64,000 nt of DNA, taken from Paenibacillus sp. PCH8 (lineage in GTDB: Bacteria > Bacillota > Bacilli > Paenibacillales > Paenibacillaceae). Positions 29,052-36,840 of this stretch are shown here, piece by piece (the first letter of the stretch is position 1; every line of letters begins with the position of its first letter). Location of the stretch: contig NZ_PKQK01000001.1 of the NCBI RefSeq assembly GCF_002968835.1, positions 1 to 64,000 on the forward strand, read 5' to 3'. The position numbers and the translations under genes are program-made. The notes under the pieces were generated by a model that worked only from the letters and a program-made list of their open reading frames with translations, was not told the DNA's origin and ran no database searches.

Positions 29052-31241
29052 ATGATGAAATCATTAACTGTATTTGGACAGGATTTGAAGTCCGCCTTTA
29101 AGAAACCCAAAGTATTCATTCCGATTCTCGTTGTGCTGTTCATTCCGGTGCTGTATAGCGGTCTGTTCCTCAATGCATTCTGGGACCCGTACGGCAAAAT
29201 GAATGAACTGCCTGTAGCCGTGGTCAACACGGATCAGGGTGCAACCTACAACGATAAATCGCTGGAAGTCGGTCAGAATCTGGTCGATGAATTGAAAAAA
29301 AGTAACGATTTCGACTGGCAATTCGTGACACGGGAACAAGCGGAACAAGGTATGGAAAACGATACGTATTACATGACGATCGTGATCCCCGAGGACTTTT
29401 CAACAAAGGCCACAACCCTGATGGATGATCACCCGCAACCAGCCGAGCTGATCTATGAGCCCAATGAAGGATACAACTTCCTCGCGGGTCAGATTGGTGG
29501 TACTGCGGTCAAACAGATCAAATCCAAAGTCTCCGCCAAAGTAACTGAATCCTATACCGAAACGTTACTGGATCAGGTAGAGAAGATCTCTAGCGGTTTA
29601 TCGGATGCCGGAGACGGTGCCAACAAGATCAACGAGGGCGCAACCAAGCTGGATGACGGTGCTTCTATATTGAAAAAGAACCTGTCCAAACTGGCGGATG
29701 GAACCCACCAACTGGAAACAGGTGTTACACCGCTAAAAGAAGGTACAGCTACCTTGGCACAAGGAATCGGTACGCTTCATTCAGGAGCTAACTCCCTGTC
29801 CGATGGATTGTCCCAATTGGCGGCAGCAGGCACGAAGCTTGGTAACGGTGCATTGCAGGCTGAAGCGGGTGGCAAACAGTTACAGGCTGGCATTCAATCC
29901 GCTCAGGGAGGCGCGGCTAAGTTAGATGCAGGACTCGCGGCTTCCGAACAAGGAAGTGCGAAGCTGGCAGCCGGGTTGCAAATCTCCGTCGAAGGCAGCA
30001 GCAAAGTGAGTGAAGGTGCTAAGGCCGTTGCGCAAGGTCTTGCCCAATTAGCCGAAACCAGTCCTGAGCTTGCCGCGAGCCCTGCTGTTCAGCAATTGTT
30101 GGCAGCAAGTCAGGCCGTTGCCGCTGGCAGCGAACAGGTCTATCAAGGCGGACAGCAATTAGTGGAAGGCAGCAAAAGCCTCCAAGCTGCGCAACAGCAA
30201 CTGCATCAAGGCAGCAGTCAGCTCGTGCAGGGTGAACAGCAACTTTTACAAGGAGCAACACAATTATCAACCGGACATAAGCAGCTTGCAACGGGCCTTC
30301 AACAATTCAACGCCAAGTTGTCTGAGGCAGCAGCCGGAGGAGCCAAACTTGCAGAGGGTTCGAGTCAGTTGAATGCAGGTGCAGGCCGATTGGTTACGGG
30401 CATGAACCAGCTTTCGGACGGAATCGCGACCGTTGCCGATGGCTCCCGTAAGCTGGATGATGATGCGGGAACATTAAAAGAAGGTACTGCCAAGTTAACC
30501 GACGGCTCTGGCGAACTTGCCACTAAGCTGAATGAAGCGGCCGCTGAAACGGGCAGTGTGAAAAAGACCAATGAACTTGTTGAAATGTATGCACAGCCTG
30601 TTGAGGTGAAAGAGCATAAACATAACGAAGTGCCCAACTACGGTACTGGATTCTCGCCATACTTTCTATCACTCGGGCTGTTTGTCGGTGCATTGATTGC
30701 CACACTAGTTGTACCCACACGCGGCAGTACGGTTACCGATGCGAGTAGCTGGAATCGTTTTGTGAGTAGAACCCTTGCTTTCACGATTATGAGTGCTGTT
30801 CAGTCCCTACTCGCTTCATGGCTTGTGTTGTCTGTCTTGGGTCTGGAGGTTCAAAGCATTCCGTTATTCCTCTTATTCAGCTTTGTGACCAGCTTGAGCT
30901 TTATGTATATCATTCAGGCTTTGGTTACTTGGCTGGAGAATCCAGGGCGCTTCCTGGCAATTCTCATGTTAATCTTCCAACTGACAACCAGTGCCGGTAC
31001 GTTCCCGTTGGAACTTATTCCGAATTGGTTGAAAATGTTCAATCCATGGCTGCCAATGACCTATTCCGTAACCGGTTATAAAGCCGTTATATCAAGTGGG
31101 CAGTTCGGCGTAACCTGGGATCAGATTGGCATTCTGTGTATCTTCGCCGTGGTTGGTCTGGGGGCTACATTTACCTATTTCATGGTGCATCGCACCAGTG
31201 AGATCGAGGACATTAGCGGTGAAGTCGTACTCCACATGTAA
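29052..31241 (+). CDS. YhgE/Pip-family membrane protein
   Basis: A 729-residue membrane protein. One transmembrane segment lies near residues 20-40, followed by a large extracellular region of about 470 residues. That region has many repeats of the type 'L.xGa..L..G' that form a long coiled coil (residues about 180-500). Five or six transmembrane segments follow, as in ABC-2-type permeases. This is the layout of YhgE and phage-infection protein (Pip), linked to ESX/type VII-like export or phage entry in other Firmicutes. Its role here is not known. It forms an operon with the TetR gene and ends in a good terminator. Confidence 0.9.
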   Translation: MMKSLTVFGQDLKSAFKKPKVFIPILVVLFIPVLYSGLFLNAFWDPYGKMNELPVAVVNTDQGATYNDKSLEVGQNLVDELKKSNDFDWQFVTREQAEQGMENDTYYMTIVIPEDFSTKATTLMDDHPQPAELIYEPNEGYNFLAGQIGGTAVKQIKSKVSAKVTESYTETLLDQVEKISSGLSDAGDGANKINEGATKLDDGASILKKNLSKLADGTHQLETGVTPLKEGTATLAQGIGTLHSGANSLSDGLSQLAAAGTKLGNGALQAEAGGKQLQAGIQSAQGGAAKLDAGLAASEQGSAKLAAGLQISVEGSSKVSEGAKAVAQGLAQLAETSPELAASPAVQQLLAASQAVAAGSEQVYQGGQQLVEGSKSLQAAQQQLHQGSSQLVQGEQQLLQGATQLSTGHKQLATGLQQFNAKLSEAAAGGAKLAEGSSQLNAGAGRLVTGMNQLSDGIATVADGSRKLDDDAGTLKEGTAKLTDGSGELATKLNEAAAETGSVKKTNELVEMYAQPVEVKEHKHNEVPNYGTGFSPYFLSLGLFVGALIATLVVPTRGSTVTDASSWNRFVSRTLAFTIMSAVQSLLASWLVLSVLGLEVQSIPLFLLFSFVTSLSFMYIIQALVTWLENPGRFLAILMLIFQLTTSAGTFPLELIPNWLKMFNPWLPMTYSVTGYKAVISSGQFGVTWDQIGILCIFAVVGLGATFTYFMVHRTSEIEDISGEVVLHM

Positions 31242-31253
31242 ACTGGAAAAATA

Positions 31254-31332
31254 AAAAGCAAGGCGTGTTCATAAGCTACTCGTTCTTCTGGAACACAGCG
31301 AGTGTTTGCTTGAGCACGGCCTTGCTTTTTTA
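31254..31332 (+). terminator. Terminator after the YhgE-like gene
   Basis: Long hairpin with base AAAAAGCAAGGC and GCCTTGCTTTTTT; the T-run supports rightward termination. It also faces the DUF4190 gene and may serve both strands. Confidence 0.7.
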
Positions 31333-31368
31333 GTGTGAAATACGTCTTCGTATTCTAACTTCATATTT

Positions 31369-31710
31369 CTAATATGTAGAGTAAATTTCAGAGCTGGAGG
31401 TAAAAAAAGTAAACAACAGTACGAGCGCAATAAGTAATGTACAGAGTGCCGTTCCAATAACCCCACAGACAAGCCCCGCAATGGCTAAACCTTTCCCCTG
31501 TTCCATGCGTACTTTGATTTCTTTGAATGCCATGGACGCAAATATGATCGCAATGATACCAATAACAAATCCCAAATAAAGAATGGTCAATGACAAAATC
31601 CCCAAGACGAGAGATGTTATGGACTTGCCGTTTGTCTTTGGTACTACATAAGGCGGTCGTGGAACTGTATCACTATAATATCGATCTACATCATTCTGGC
31701 GATAATCCAA
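31369..31710 (-). CDS. DUF4190-type small membrane protein
   Basis: A 113-residue protein with a tyrosine- and proline-rich cytosolic N-terminus (about 28 residues) and two transmembrane helices separated by FASMAFKEIKVRMEQGKGLAIAG, the usual pattern of DUF4190 proteins. Function is unknown. It lies between the YhgE-like gene and the old end of array D and is transcribed toward the YhgE terminator. Confidence 0.8.
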   Translation of the reverse strand: MDYRQNDVDRYYSDTVPRPPYVVPKTNGKSITSLVLGILSLTILYLGFVIGIIAIIFASMAFKEIKVRMEQGKGLAIAGLVCGVIGTALCTLLIALVLLFTFFTSSSEIYSTY

Positions 31711-31816
31711 AAGTAAATCCTCCTTCTTTGTTAAGTAACAACATTATAATCCAAATAGCAAAAGATCTGAATTAACCTAAACGGAACCTTGCCTTTAATC
31801 CCCCTTCACTTCACCG

Positions 31817-32252
31817 ATTTTAATCCATGTACTCCATACGGAGTGTGACACAAGACGGTTGAATCTCTCTTGCAGGAGATTGGAATTTCAATCCACGTAC
31901 TCCGTACGGAGTGCGACAAGATTTCATTGGGACCCATAAAGAACCCGGTATCATTTCAATCCACGCACTCCATACAGAGTGCGACTTCAAAACAAGTAGA
32001 TGATGCAACTGCTGCTGTTATTTCAATCCACGCACTCCATACGGAGTGCGACGTAACAGCCTGGGACATCTGGCAGGCATTCAAGATTTCAATCCACGCA
32101 CTCCATACGGAGTGCGACCTGATCGCAAAGTACGGCCTGATGCAGCATTTGGAATTTCAATCCACGCACTCCATACGGAGTGCGACTACAGGATTAATTC
32201 TCTTGCATGCGAAGCAGCGATTTCAATCCACGCACTCCATACGGAGTGCGAC
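31817..32252 (-). CRISPR. CRISPR array D (type I-C), 7 repeats, 6 spacers
   Basis: Seven 33-bp repeats start at 31817, 31885, 31953, 32020, 32086, 32154 and 32220, with spacers of 33-35 bp. The sequence is the same as in array A. The oldest repeat (31817-31849) is degenerate, and the next two carry single changes (CGTACTCCGTACGG and CATACAGAGTG). Drift is therefore strongest at the leader-distal end, consistent with minus-strand polarity. Confidence 0.98.
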
Positions 32253-32456
32253 AGCGGAAAAAACACGTAACAATAGCATATGTATATATACTCATTACGT
32301 GTTTTCGATCATCTTGCCAATTATGATATTCATTTTAATATACAACACCCAGAATATTCAAGCTTTCATTGCCAAAAGGCAACTAAAATGACCTTTTCGA
32401 CAAATTCTGAGGTGCGAATCCCCCAGGGATTTCATGTGAGCTTGGCATTCGCACCT
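32253..32456 (-). promoter_or_regulatory. Leader of CRISPR array D
   Basis: This is the clearest leader. AAAACACGTAA (32260-32270) and TTACGTGTTTT (32295-32305) form a perfect 11-bp inverted repeat beside the newest repeat. AAAAGG and CCTTTT form the middle one. AGGTGCGAAT (32410-32419) and ATTCGCACCT (32447-32456) form the outer one, with loop elements CCCCCAGGG and CATGTGAGC. It ends 23 bp before the stop of the amino-acid ATPase gene. Confidence 0.8.
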
Positions 32457-32479
32457 GCCTGCATATCCGTTAAGCCCTT

Positions 32480-33234
32480 CTATGATTCCACTTCCACCCT
32501 TTGCAAAAAGGTCCGCGTACGCGCAAGCTTAGGATTGCCGAAGATTTGTTCTGGCGGACCCGCCTCAGCAATCTCTCCGTTATCCATGAAAAATACGCGA
32601 TCCGCAACGTCACGGGCGAAGCTCATCTCATGCGTGACGATCATCATCGTCATGTTCTCCTGTGCCAGCTGCTTGATGACACGCAGCACTTCCCCGTCAG
32701 TTCGGGATCGAGTGCCGATGTCGGCTCATCGAACAACAGAATGTCCGGCTGCATCATTAGTGCACGAGCAATGGCGACACGCTGTTTCTGTCCACCGGAC
32801 AGATTGGCCGGATAGGTATCGGCTTTATCCGACAGTCCGACTTTGCCGAGTAATTCCAGGCTTCGGTAGCGAATAACGCTGGAGCTTTCTTTTTTCAAAG
32901 CCTTCGGCGCGAGTTCCAGATTAGCCTGTACGGTCAGATGCGGGAACAAGTTAAAATGCTGGAACACCATACCCATACGATCCGTAATTCTGCGAATATC
33001 AGCGGCACCAGCATAACGACCATTGTCCACCAGCGTCTGATCCTGAATGCGAATCGTTCCGCCCGAAATATCCTCCAGATGAATCAGGCTTCTCAGCATC
33101 GTACTTTTCCCCGATCCCGAAGGTCCGATCACAGCGATCACTTCCCCCGGCTCCACGTTGAAGGATACCTGCTTTAGCACATCAAGTGTACCGAATGATT
33201 TTCTTAACTGATTCACTTCTATTATATGTGTCAT
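32480..33234 (-). pseudogene. Polar amino-acid ABC transporter ATPase (GlnQ-like), one frameshift
   Basis: The first frame has Walker [10 protein letters not shown], signature [15 protein letters not shown] and Walker [14 protein letters not shown], but goes off-frame after ELTG. The second frame continues [25 protein letters not shown], the H-loop and the rest. Adding one base to the CCCC run at 32692-32695 restores about 251 residues, normal for GlnQ/TcyN-type ATPases. It powers the permease next door. The break is probably a sequence error; if real, the transporter lacks its motor unless another ATPase substitutes. Confidence 0.85.
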
Positions 33235-33267
33235 ACATACACAGTCCTTTGATCAATAAGATTTAAT

Positions 33268-33927
33268 TTATTCATATGAAAACTTCTTCTCCAGCGCCTT
33301 GAAGAGTAACGTGAGCACCAGTGTCATGAGCAGGTACATGATTGCTGCAACGAAAAATGGAATCAACTGTAGGTCCCTATTCACCGCCGCTTGAGCGTAG
33401 TATAACAACTCGGGTACAGCCACGGCATAGAGTAGTGCCGTATCCTTGATTAGCGTAATAGATTCATTCGCTGTTGCAGGCAATACCACTCGAATCATCT
33501 GAGGAATAATGACCTTCGTCATGGTCTGCCACTTCGTTAATCCGAGTACCTTCGCGGCTTCATGTTGCCCTTTATCAATAGACAGTAGTCCACCCCTGAA
33601 GATCTCGGCGAAGTACGCCGCATAATTCAGGATGAACGCAATGCCCGCCGCTACAAAACGATCAAACACCAGATACTCCCCGATCACCGGAAGCAACGGT
33701 AAACCGAAGCAAAAGAATAGAATCTGGAGCAGTAACGGTGTCCCCCGCATCACATAGACATACGTATGTGCAACCCACGCCAAAAGTTTATACTGGCTTC
33801 TCATCGCCAGCGTGACGGCAAATCCAAGGGGCACAGATAGCACGATCGCGAGCAAAAACATGAAAATGGTGGTCTGCGCACCCTCAAGCATAGGTTTTAA
33901 AATGGTCGATAGATAATCCCAACTCAT
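33268..33927 (-). CDS. Polar amino-acid ABC transporter permease
   Basis: A 219-residue membrane protein of the HisM/GlnP family with about five transmembrane segments and the coupling loop near residue 140 (GQHEAAKVLGLTKWQTMTKVIIPQ). It sits between the binding-protein and ATPase genes of the same transporter. One permease gene suggests a homodimeric channel. Spacing to the ATPase is 33 bp. Confidence 0.93.
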   Translation of the reverse strand: MSWDYLSTILKPMLEGAQTTIFMFLLAIVLSVPLGFAVTLAMRSQYKLLAWVAHTYVYVMRGTPLLLQILFFCFGLPLLPVIGEYLVFDRFVAAGIAFILNYAAYFAEIFRGGLLSIDKGQHEAAKVLGLTKWQTMTKVIIPQMIRVVLPATANESITLIKDTALLYAVAVPELLYYAQAAVNRDLQLIPFFVAAIMYLLMTLVLTLLFKALEKKFSYE

Positions 33928-33951
33928 TGTTTTGTCTCCTCTAATCTGTTA

Positions 33952-34000
33952 ACCCCGCATCCCTCGGAAGCATAAATCGCTCCAGCGTGGAATACGGGGT
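33952..34000 (-). terminator. Intercistronic hairpin behind the amino-acid binding protein gene
   Basis: ACCCCG and CGGGGT arms (with flanking AT/AT pairs) lie between the binding-protein and permease genes. The minus-strand product has no strong T-run after it, so partial termination or 3'-end protection, giving more binding protein than permease, is the likely role. Confidence 0.4.
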
Positions 34001-34039
34001 CCGTTTTGTTTCAAACTATATATCAGGTGTGCAACCTGA

Positions 34040-34810
34040 CTATTTCAGAACCTTATCTTCACCCAACCATTGGGTGGAGATTTTAGCAGCTGTTCCATCT
34101 GCATTCAGCTCATCGAGTGCTTTTTGCAGCTGATTCAAGAGCTCTTCATTCCCTTTTTTGATACCAATACCATATTGTTCTGGTGCGAGAGATTCATCTA
34201 GCAGTTTGAATGTGCCCTCTTCCTTCGACATGTAATATCTCGCAACCACTTCATCAATAATGACCGCGTCCAGACGTGTCGTCTTCAGATCTGTCAGTGC
34301 AAGCACGTTATCCTTGAACTCGGAAGCCTTCACTTTATCCTTCAAAGAACTGGATGCCAGAGCATCCGCCGCTGAGGACAGGGCCTGCAAACCTATGTTT
34401 TTACCATCCAATTCATCCAGCTTCGTGATTGGCGAGTCAGCAAGTGTAATAGCAACCTGACTATTCTCCAAGTACGGCTTCGTGAAGAGCACTTTCTCTT
34501 TGCGCTCATCCGTAATCGTGTATCCATTCCAGATCATGTCGATCCGGCCACTGTTCAGCTCAGACTCTTTGGAAGACCAGTCAATCGGTTGGAATGTGAT
34601 TTCTTTACCCATTTTCTCCGCTGCCGCTCTTGCGTAATCAATGTCAAAACCAACAATTTCATTCTGCTCATCCCGGAACCCCATGGGTGCAAATTTGTCA
34701 TCAATTCCTACAACAATCGTGTTATCGTCTTTGCTTGCGGAACTGGAACAACCAGCCACAATCAACACACATATACTAATGAATAATAGTAGAATCGCTT
34801 TTTTTCTCAT
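34040..34810 (-). CDS. Amino-acid ABC transporter substrate-binding lipoprotein
   Basis: A 256-residue protein with a lipoprotein signal peptide ending IVAGCS. The family-3 solute-binding fold shows VGIDDKFAPMGFRDEQNEIVGFDIDYARA and the DMIWNGYTITDERK segment. ATG at 34810 is chosen because GGAGGGG lies 8 nt upstream; a longer start at 34846 lacks this. It delivers a polar amino acid, perhaps cystine or a basic one, to the permease downstream. The exact ligand cannot be read from sequence. Confidence 0.92.
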   Translation of the reverse strand: MRKKAILLLFISICVLIVAGCSSSASKDDNTIVVGIDDKFAPMGFRDEQNEIVGFDIDYARAAAEKMGKEITFQPIDWSSKESELNSGRIDMIWNGYTITDERKEKVLFTKPYLENSQVAITLADSPITKLDELDGKNIGLQALSSAADALASSSLKDKVKASEFKDNVLALTDLKTTRLDAVIIDEVVARYYMSKEEGTFKLLDESLAPEQYGIGIKKGNEELLNQLQKALDELNADGTAAKISTQWLGEDKVLK

Positions 34811-34941
34811 CTCTAGAACCCCTCCATGTCTATACCATAACCTCAACGCTTTAGTTCGTTACCACGTTATCAGAGACTTATAATAACATAGCATGGAAGA
34901 AGAGTCGAGTGTCTTGCCCATTTCCTTTGATTTGATGCAGA

Positions 34942-35499
34942 TTAATTGTCAACAATTTGTGAAAAAGCCTCATTCACTTGTTCCGGTTCCACGAGTCTAT
35001 CGCGTACAGTTGAATTCCAGAGATCCAACTTCTGGAGATTTGTTAGCTCCGTAGTCGTCCATTGCCGGGCAGCCTGACGAGACAAGGTATGACTGGTATT
35101 CTCAAACTGATAGACGACCTGCTCCAGATTATCGATCATAACAAAGTTCGCAACCGCATTATATACGAGTATCCGTTTAAGTTCCTCTGCGTCCATCTCG
35201 CGCGTATCCAAGCTGTAATTCACTTGAGCTGTGAACGTCTCCGGATACAACTGGTAACCATTCAACTTTTCACGCAAAGGCAAAGCCTGATTCAGATGAC
35301 TAAGGTTTGAATGATCGCCCATGTAGGGACTGCGATACTTCGCTAAAACGGTAAAATCATGAGTCAGCGGATTCTGCTGCTCTGCCTCGTACTGATCCTG
35401 TTTTGCCTCAATCTTCGGATTAACGAAGCCCTCAACAATCACTAAACCAATGATACCCAACACAACAAATGTTGCAATCCATATGTTCCTAATCCTCAT
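34942..35499 (-). CDS. Membrane-anchored hypothetical protein
   Basis: A 185-residue protein with one N-terminal transmembrane helix (about residues 7-25) and a polar extracytoplasmic part. It resembles DUF4825-type domains only weakly, so I give no family. It overlaps the preceding membrane-protein gene by 4 bp and closes a PadR-led operon, which points to a joint envelope role. Confidence 0.7.
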   Translation of the reverse strand: MRIRNIWIATFVVLGIIGLVIVEGFVNPKIEAKQDQYEAEQQNPLTHDFTVLAKYRSPYMGDHSNLSHLNQALPLREKLNGYQLYPETFTAQVNYSLDTREMDAEELKRILVYNAVANFVMIDNLEQVVYQFENTSHTLSRQAARQWTTTELTNLQKLDLWNSTVRDRLVEPEQVNEAFSQIVDN

Positions 35500-36191
35500 A
35501 TTGCATCACTCACTTCATACTCGCTAACGATTCGATACGCCTGATGAACTACCAAAGGAATAATAACGCTCAGTAATGGGATGGCAAAAGCAATGACGAT
35601 TACAGCAAACTGGTAGGGTCCTTCCACCTGAATGGGTCGATTAAACCAGATATTACTTCCGAATCGCAACGCTGCCTGCGTTCCCCACAGCACGAGTATA
35701 AATGCCGACCACAACCACCATATTCTGCGATTCCATTGCATTAAGGTAGGGAATCGAATAACCGTGGTTTTCACCGAAGATGCTGGATCGTTCCCCCTGT
35801 TGATCAACATATACAATACATACGTCCCACCAACAATAAGACTCAAGATCATAAGCAGGTTGTTTATGGCGGAGCCCTGCATCAGCACTCTCATTGGAAT
35901 GGTAATGATCCAAGCTATGAGACAATAAATCAGAGCAAACTGCAACAAGGATGTCCAGTAAGGAACACGTTGCACCCTTCGCTGGTCACTCATCACCTGA
36001 TCCATACCAGCCATATGCTGAATGGCGGTCTGGAACGCCTTCTCTTCGCTCATCCCCTGCGAGATATAATCGCCAATCCGCGCAGCAAGATTACTGTGAA
36101 TTTCTTCTTTTAATTCCTGATTGTCCAATGTATCTTGTGCGTGAGCGAACAAACGATTGATATGGCGGGTGATGCGAACTTCCAATCTCAT
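35496..36191 (-). CDS. HAAS/permease-prefix membrane protein
   Basis: A 231-residue protein. The first 90 residues are an alpha-helical, soluble 'permease prefix' (HAAS/DUF1700-like) domain: LDNQELKEEIHSNLAARIGDYISQGMSEEKAFQTAIQHMAG. Four transmembrane helices follow. ATG at 36191 overlaps the padR stop and has AAGGAG upstream; a longer start at 36230 is less likely. Such proteins are usually encoded directly after a PadR regulator and often control or assist a membrane process. Confidence 0.85.
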   Translation of the reverse strand: MRLEVRITRHINRLFAHAQDTLDNQELKEEIHSNLAARIGDYISQGMSEEKAFQTAIQHMAGMDQVMSDQRRVQRVPYWTSLLQFALIYCLIAWIITIPMRVLMQGSAINNLLMILSLIVGGTYVLYMLINRGNDPASSVKTTVIRFPTLMQWNRRIWWLWSAFILVLWGTQAALRFGSNIWFNRPIQVEGPYQFAVIVIAFAIPLLSVIIPLVVHQAYRIVSEYEVSDAI

Positions 36192-36547
36192 AGCTCTTCC
36201 ACTCCTTTTTCCTCGGATACAATCATGCAATCAATCAGTGCCCTGGCTGCCTGCCAAGCTAGAACCTGCTCTCTATAGGCTTCAAGACCCTGCACTGTAA
36301 TTCGGTAATATTTGCGTCGTCCTCCCTGCGTCTCTTCCCCCCAGTAAGACTCCACATATTCACTCTTCTCTAGCCTCTTCAAACTGGAATAGAGCGTAGG
36401 CTCCTTGAGTTCAAATTGCTCTCCGCTCTTGCGATAAATTTCTTTAATAATGCTGTAGCCATAGTTATCTGCAGGAATAAGTACACTCAGAATGATCGGG
36501 TCAATATTGCCGCGAATCAGATCACTGTTAATCACTTGCACATCCAT
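36188..36547 (-). CDS. PadR-family transcriptional regulator
   Basis: A 119-residue winged-helix regulator with the PadR pattern: ILSVLIPADNYGYSIIKEIYRKSGEQFELKEPTLYSSLKRLEKSEYVESYWGEETQGGRRKYYRIT. A C-terminal helix for dimerisation follows. It starts the three-gene operon and overlaps the next gene (ATGA). A perfect inverted repeat inside its own promoter (36593-36621) suggests autorepression. Confidence 0.93.
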   Translation of the reverse strand: MDVQVINSDLIRGNIDPIILSVLIPADNYGYSIIKEIYRKSGEQFELKEPTLYSSLKRLEKSEYVESYWGEETQGGRRKYYRITVQGLEAYREQVLAWQAARALIDCMIVSEEKGVEEL

Positions 36548-36586
36548 CTGCGAGGTTCACCGACTTTCTTCCATCCTGCGTATACT

Positions 36587-36621
36587 ATAAAACATATTAC
36601 TATGTCTGTAAAGGTAATATG
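36587..36621 (-). promoter_or_regulatory. padR promoter with internal operator
   Basis: On the minus strand a -35 TTTACA and a -10 TATAGT are spaced 17 bp apart, about 40 bp upstream of padR. The inverted repeat CATATTAC / GTAATATG (36593-36600 and 36614-36621) spans the spacer, so bound PadR would block RNA polymerase. Confidence 0.7.
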
Positions 36622-36750
36622 CGTGGATTGGTAAATACACAAAAAACCTTCCTTTCGCTTTGCGTCTGGAAGATAAAGCGAGGTATATGACATAAACTCT
36701 TCATTACGATGAGAAGCTTGATTACATTCATGTTTCGGACGACAAAACCA

Positions 36751-36793
36751 AAAAAAGGCCCAAATCCTCCACCCCAAGGACTTGGGCCTTTGC
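36751..36793 (-). terminator. Terminator of the GH4 gene
   Basis: AAAAAAGGCCCAAATCC pairs with GGACTTGGGCCTTT around a short loop; on the minus strand the hairpin is followed by a run of T. It lies 48 bp after the GH4 stop. Confidence 0.85.
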
Positions 36794-36840
36794 CGTGTTT
36801 CTGTGTCTCGTCATCGGAATACTCTAGCTATTACTTCATT

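Noticed and set aside
14892..32391. Open frames running through the CRISPR arrays with repeated peptides such as FQSTHSIRSAT
   Set aside because: They arise from translating the repeats; unit length is not a multiple of three, the frames shift between units, and there are no ribosome sites.
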